Of a stretch of 64,000 nt of DNA, positions 58,981 through 64,000 are shown piece after piece. A program made the position numbers and the translations under genes. Each line of letters starts with the position of its first letter. Positions within the stretch are counted from its first letter, which is position 1. The stretch covers positions 16,064,770-16,128,769 of the forward strand of contig CM119271.1 in NCBI GenBank assembly GCA_051294375.1, in the 5' to 3' direction. The notes beneath the pieces were generated by a model. It did no database searches and was not told where the DNA came from. It saw only the letters and a list, made by a program, of their open reading frames with translations. This DNA comes from Paraspadella gotoi (Eukaryota; Chaetognatha).

Positions 58981-60638
58981 GAGATTAAGTGAGATTGTAG
59001 GGTTGTAACCCGGATTTTTCAATTCAGAATCAATTCGCCTCAGTGAATAATCATTCAATCTCATTCAAATTTACATATTGTAGTATTTTTAAAGATTTAA
59101 AATTAGTCTTTCTCAAATGGTTCCCCGACTGTTTTTTTTTAATGATTTGTAATTAACATTTTTTATTAAACTGAAATTGATTAAATGTATTGAAGTTTTT
59201 AATAGAAATAATTATGGTTCATTCCTTTTGTTTTAATGTTTTACTTATTTCAGGGCATGAAGGTGAGCGCCGTATTTCTTGGAGAGTTGAGTTATCGCTT
59301 ATTTAGACAATAGCTTACATAAAATAATAATAACGGTATAAATAATGATAAAACTCACCGAAACTGCTGGGTACTTTTGCGACGAGTTGACTGGGTGACA
59401 ATAATATGAAAGTATGGCAACAGCCGGGTTGACTGTGATGGTCATTGGGATGGGGCATCTCACTGTCGACTTTGGGGGCTTCCGACGCCTTCTGTCACTG
59501 GCGCGCTTGGGATGGTGCATTCCCCCTCTGAGCCAATAGGATTGGCTGAATGAAGCTGAAGGTTAAAAGACGAAAAAAAAACCGCACAATTTTTTTTCTT
59601 GCAAGAAATACTTTTTTTTGTTTACTTAATTTTGTTTTGTTTTCTTCAGACACATTCACAAATGCAAAAACGACGGAAAAATAAACCTCGCATCTTTTTG
59701 GATGCAATTTGGTCCGTGAGTTAAGTGGTTATAGCGATAATCAAAGATATAAACAAGGATACAGCATGTGCAGAAACGTCATAGCTCATAGCATAACATA
59801 GTGGTCCACTCAAGAAAAAGCTTCAATCCTCGAATAAACGGTATTATCTGTTTTAACTAGGAGAACCTGGGGTTAACTTGAAATTTGCGATGGGAGAAAA
59901 TAATTCATTTCTTCTTCAAAATGATATTAGTTAAAACGGAACGCACTTTTAGTTATGTATACTATATTACAAGATTACGTAACATTATTACATGTGAATA
60001 AATAATGATAATAATATATGCGTTAAAACTTATTTTTCTGTGATGTAGTTTTTGAATAATTATGTAATTCGCTATAGTTGCTGGCATTTATAAATAAATC
60101 GTTTTTACTCATTGATATTTATAGTCTATATGAAAGTCGTTCTTAATCCGATTAGTTTTCGGTCATATGCTTGTATAAATCCATCGCATTAACTAACTTT
60201 TTATATCTTTATAATTTTTAAGACTAACCGCAGAATTTTGAATAAATCCAAAAAAAGATTCTTGCCATCTTGCCATATTGCTTTGTGTACAATAATTATT
60301 GCTAAATTTTGATACTTTTTGAAAATTTCATTTTGTCCTAAAATTGCTGAATTTTGCATTCGATCTATACGTATTCTGACTTTATTTATCATTCTAGCAT
60401 AAAATGGCATTTATTCAAAATCTGCTCATTCGTATAAAGAGGGTATAAATTTTTTGACCACTTCTTATTCAGATAAATAATTATTTATATCAACTCTTCT
60501 ACCAATTATAATCCAGAGAAAAGATCAAAATTTAAAATAAAACCGTGTGCTGTATTCTTCATCTAAATAAGCCAGAAAAAAAAATAAATCAATAGAAGTC
60601 AATAAAATAAAGAAAGAAAGAAAAAGAGAAAAAAAGAA
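58981..60638 (+). other. 1.7-kb spacer, no gene seen
   Basis: AT-rich, with the F-box gene 3' UTR at its start and an A-rich purine leader (AATAAAATAAAGAAAGAAAG) at its end. No coding exon is supported on either strand. Confidence 0.5.
59023..59083 (-). repeat. Octamer-hairpin repeat in 3' UTR
   Basis: Complement reads CTACAATATGTAAATTTGAA then TGAGATTGAATGATTATTC, ending GAATTGATTCTG. It lies 43-103 bp after the F-box/WD stop codon. Confidence 0.6.
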
Positions 60639-61550
60639 ATGACGACTACGGCCGACCCCTCTTCCTCTTCCTCCTCCTCCTCTCCCGCTTCCGCCTCCAA
60701 GAACGAGGCCGACCCCAAGAAGATGTTCGTGGGAGGGCTTAGTTGGGAGACGTCGACGGAAGAATTGAAGGAATACTTTACTTCCTTCGGCGAAGTCGTC
60801 GACGCCACGATCAAAACGGACGCGACGGGGACATCGAGAGGCTTCGGCTTTGTCCTCTTCGCGGAAGAGGCGTCGGTAGAGGCCGTCCTCGCCGCCGGAA
60901 AACTCGTCCTCAAAGAGAAGAAGATCGAAGCGAAACGCGCCGCCGTCAAGGAGATTAAGAAGATCTTCGTCGGAGGCGTCGACCCCAAGATGCCGGAGGA
61001 AGACATCCGCGCCCACTTTGTTCAGTACGGAGAGATCGAGGCCGTGGAACTACCCGTCGACAAGGAAAAGGGCGGAAGGCGTGGATTCGTGTTTGTCACA
61101 TTCGCCACGGCCGAAGCCTGCGACAAGGCGGCCGGGCGGGGAAAGGCCAAGCAGAAGATCGGCGAGAATCCCGTCGATGTCAAGAAGGCCGTCCCTCAAA
61201 AGCCTGGCGGCGGCGGTGGAGCCGCCGGAGGAGGAGGAATGGCCGGCGGTTATTATCCGCCAGGTGGCTACGACCCGGGATACTACGGTTACTATGGCGG
61301 ATACGGTTATCCTGGTTACGGAATGCCCGCCGGTGGAGGCCGCGGACGGGGCTTCGGCAGGGGACGGGGTAGGGGTGCCGCCTCGGCCGCGTACGGGGCT
61401 TATCAGTACGACCCGTACGCGGGTTACGACTTCAGTCAGGACTACGGCTACGGGGACTCTATGGGGTACGGCTATCCACCGATGCCCATGCCCGGTGGGG
61501 GGAAGATGAGGGGAAGGGGGAGGGGGGCCAGAGGATCCGCGCCATATTGA
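60639..61550 (+). CDS. hnRNP A/B-D type RNA-binding protein, single exon
   Basis: An uninterrupted 303-residue frame. A Ser-rich start is followed by two tandem RRMs. RRM1 has RNP2 MFVGGLSW and RNP1 RGFGFVLF (residues ~29-105). RRM2 has RNP2 IFVGGVDP and RNP1 RGFVFVTF (~108-185). The linker KRAAVKEIKKIFVGG matches the hnRNP AB/D/squid group. The C-terminus is a Gly/Tyr-rich RGG tail (GRGRGFGRGRGRG, YGYYGGYGYPGYG, end KMRGRGRGARGSAPY). Such proteins bind mRNA in nucleus and cytoplasm for splicing, export and localisation. In other animals this group is usually intron-rich, so an intronless gene beside intron-rich ones may be a retrocopy; the frame is intact. Confidence 0.95.
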   Translation: MTTTADPSSSSSSSSPASASKNEADPKKMFVGGLSWETSTEELKEYFTSFGEVVDATIKTDATGTSRGFGFVLFAEEASVEAVLAAGKLVLKEKKIEAKRAAVKEIKKIFVGGVDPKMPEEDIRAHFVQYGEIEAVELPVDKEKGGRRGFVFVTFATAEACDKAAGRGKAKQKIGENPVDVKKAVPQKPGGGGGAAGGGGMAGGYYPPGGYDPGYYGYYGGYGYPGYGMPAGGGRGRGFGRGRGRGAASAAYGAYQYDPYAGYDFSQDYGYGDSMGYGYPPMPMPGGGKMRGRGRGARGSAPY

Positions 61551-62543
61551 TGAGACTTTGGCAATTAACTCTACATTTTGTATGTATTATGTATTATGTG
61601 TAAAAAGAGATCTTAGAGGAATGTCCTCTTATGTTTTTCTGTTGTGGAGGAAATTTCCTTCTTTGCGGGCGGGGATTGTTGAATTATTATTTTGGTTAAT
61701 ATCATCTTAATGAACTGGACCCCCCGAGTATTCTTCAATTTTTTTTATATTATTTTGGAATTATTAGTAAATTGAGCCTTTTAATAATTAATGTAATTAT
61801 ATGTATCATATGTTTAATTGTTAAGGAGTTTCTACGCTCGTTTTTCGTGACGCTTTGTTCTACAATTGTGATGTTCGACTTTTGGCTAAACCGTCAATAG
61901 ATCACTCCTTATATTCTTGAAATGTTTAAGGCTCCTACTCATGATAAGCAAATATTCATTTAATCTCCCGCACATCCGTTATATTTTCTCGACGAGTGTA
62001 CATTACTATGGATTTTTCTTTAAGATTCTATTTTTGTTAACACTGCGTATCATGCTCAAAAAGATTTCATTAAAATGTAATCAGATCGACCAATAAGCGT
62101 ATTTAAATATTTGAGAGGAGAATAAGTTTCCTTTGAGAAAAATAGTTATGGTCGAAAGAAGCAAATCGTCCTCTTTTTTCAGAACCCGCGGTTCCGCGTT
62201 GGTTTTTTTTTCACCATTTTTGTTTAAATGTTTTTATTTTATTTTGCGAATTCGTAATAAGCGACGAGAGAGAGAGAGAGTGTGTGAGAGCGAGACAAAG
62301 AGTCGATGGCCGCGACGGAGAAAGAAACTCGGTCGGAATTCTGGACGGAATCTCGTGACACGATCACGGAACATAACGCATCCGGTTTCGCCAAAAGTGG
62401 ATTCCGAGTTTCTGACCTCTGATCCTAAAAATAAGAAAATCTCTCACTTCGTTTCGCGATGCTTCATCGCTGTCACGCCCTATGACGCCCCCCTCCCAAA
62501 TCCGTCTCGATCATGATATCCATCGCCAAATAACAACAACAAC
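61551..62543 (+). other. hnRNP 3' UTR and tensin-like gene leader
   Basis: AT-rich first half; GA-rich and GC-richer second half. A 38-codon upstream frame (62307-62423, MAATEKETRSEF) precedes the proposed tensin start and could be a regulatory uORF. No other gene seen. Confidence 0.45.
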
Positions 62544-64000
62544 ATGATCGACGTCTGCGAGATTCAGCGGGCCACGCCGCCGGATGACGTCGTCGACGGC
62601 GTCGCCCGGCGCCGTAATTGTCTGGCACCGCTACAGCCACCGCAGCAGCAGCAACAACAGCAGCTTCCGCTGGATTTGATCTACGTGACGGAGAGAATCA
62701 TTTCGATTTCTTTTCCTGCGTCCTCTAATGACGGGTGAGTGAAGAAGTGTTTATAATTATTATTATTATAAAGCTTTATTTATTAAGGATAATTAATCAA
62801 ACGAAATGAGAAATCACATGTTTACTCAATTCCACAAATTTTTTTTCTTATTAATAACAAAAACGATATTAACACAATAAAAAACAGTAACGAAATCAAT
62901 AACACCGTAAAAAGTCTGGAACACGGTAAATAAATAAATACTACACAGATCACAAAAATATACCCAAACCACTAACATCAATAACATATAACACTACTGG
63001 AATGTTATAAAATGTTAAAAACGAAAAACATATTTTTTCATGATATCATTAATATATGTCATGAACCTATTAATAAGAAACTATAAAAACATTCATTCAT
63101 TTTGTAATTTTGAGTATTGACTGAGATCATGAACTCTTCACCTAATCCATGACGGACGCTTCCTTGAGCTGAAGTTTGGGAATCAAAATATTCATTAAAT
63201 TTTAATATTATTTGATATTTAAAGTTTAAAATAAGTTATCATTCTCGTTCAGTAAAACCTTAAAATATTCTGAGGTTTAAATAAAAAAAATGGCTTGGCT
63301 TAAAACATGAACATTAATCTTTCCGAATGCTACAATATGCAAATTAGAGTTAAAAACATCGTCTTATTCCATAAAGAATTTTCTGTTCATCCCTGACATT
63401 AATCACCATAGGGATCAATTAGAGGAGGTTTCTCGAATGCTGCGACTCAAACACGGGACGAAGTTCGTTATTTTCAATTTGTCGGAAAAACCCGCGGGAA
63501 TTTTGCGTTCAGAGATTCAAGTAAAAAATTAGCACTAGTAACCTAATGACTAGATTAATGATTAAATAATAAATATATCTCCCTCCAAAGGTGGTGGACT
63601 TCAGCTGGCCAGAAGGACTGGCGCCGCCGCTGGAGCGGCTCTGCGGCGTCTGCAAAGCGATGGACTCTTGGCTAAACGCGGATCCGCGTAACGTCGTAGT
63701 ACTTCGCTGCGTCTCGCCCGGAGGGGCGCGCCCCCCTGGGAGGACGGGCGTCGTCGTAGCCGCTTACCTTCACTACAGGTAAAGTTCAAGCGTTCTTGGT
63801 ATAAATGCGGCCCTGAGAGGGGAGTAATACTTTATGATATAAATTGATTTTACGTCAAAAAACGAGAAGAAGGCGCATTTGCGTAAAGATTCGCTTTCAA
63901 AGTTCTTTGGATTTGTTTCCACTCTTCTCAAATCTCGCCATCGGCTTAATCTTTAATTAAATCTCCGTAGCAACATCTGCGCAAGCGCGGATCAGGCGTT
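62544..64000 (+). CDS. Tensin-like protein, PTP domain start (partial, runs off the window)
   Basis: Exons: 62544-62734, 63412-63520, 63591-63778, 63971-64000+; phases consistent. After a Gln-rich N-terminus comes [20 protein letters not shown], then [72 protein letters not shown] and NICASADQA. This matches the N-terminal PTEN-like phosphatase domain of tensins (LDLxYITERI, NLSEK, WPxxxAPPL, SASADQAL). Tensins link integrins to actin at adhesions; the C2, SH2 and PTB parts would lie beyond the window. The P-loop is altered: Arg replaces the usual His before the Cys and the loop is about six residues longer than HCxxGxxR, so the domain is probably not an active phosphatase. Auxilin/GAK-type PTEN-like domains are a less likely alternative. 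Confidence 0.85.
62847..62915 (+). repeat. ACGATATTAAC repeat, copy 2
   Basis: ATTAATAACAAAAACGATAT and ATCAATAACACCGTAAAAAG match 52455-52600. It lies in intron 1 of the tensin-like gene. Confidence 0.5.
63330..63353 (+). repeat. Octamer-hairpin repeat, short copy
   Basis: GCTACAATATGCAAATTAGA; the octamer is 74 bp before tensin-like exon 2 (63412). Confidence 0.65.

Noticed and set aside
62307-62423. Upstream ATG frame as the tensin start
   Set aside because: It stops after 38 codons in a different frame from the PTP exons; at most a uORF.

Overview
This is a nuclear genomic window from an animal. It contains 13 spliced or single-exon protein genes with classic GT-AG introns (many short, some 0.3-4 kb), GC-rich exons in AT-rich surroundings, and tRNA-derived SINEs, MITEs and microsatellites. 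A multi-Tudor protein (PIWI-pathway type), a mannose-6-phosphate-receptor (CI-MPR/IGF2R) type protein, a tensin-type PTP domain, a SPOP-like MATH-BTB protein and a PA-TM-RING ligase point to Metazoa. The compact layout and the 7-repeat CI-MPR would suit an early-branching animal such as a sponge, but the sequence alone does not prove the taxon. A 10-base run of N (47661-47670) shows it is an assembled scaffold.

Layout, all genes on the + strand: Tudor protein (633-8443); C2H2 zinc-finger protein (8791-13530); RNA polymerase III subunit RPC5/POLR3E (14329-19602); CI-MPR/IGF2R-like receptor (20090-29660); cleavage stimulation factor CSTF3 (31492-35913); exosome cofactor C1D (36515-37357); a PWWP-MATH-BTB protein (37726-44999) whose 4-kb first intron carries a DIRS-like mobile element inside a minisatellite; ATP synthase delta subunit (45538-46945); CDC123 (47185-49269); RNF13/RNF167-like ligase (49697-53185); a gene-poor 3.2-kb stretch with a nested SINE; an F-box/WD protein (56374-58980); a single-exon two-RRM hnRNP (60639-61550); and the 5' part of a tensin-like gene (62544 to the window end). 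Exon joins were checked for reading-frame phase at every junction; only the end of Tudor exon 2 and the CDC123 exon at the N gap remain open.

The genes do not form one pathway, though several serve RNA metabolism (POLR3E, CSTF3, C1D, hnRNP). The most unusual observations are: (1) a continuous exon joining a PWWP domain to a MATH domain in a PWWP-MATH-BTB protein; (2) a ~70-bp hairpin repeat with a POU-type octamer (ATGCAAAT) in 13 copies, nearly all 41-84 bp from an exon edge and always pointing at that exon; (3) a DIRS-like element with inverted terminal repeats and an internal region matching the joined ends; (4) repeated local duplications of intron-exon boundaries in four genes; (5) complete strand bias with AATAAA/A-rich sequence directly in front of many start codons.
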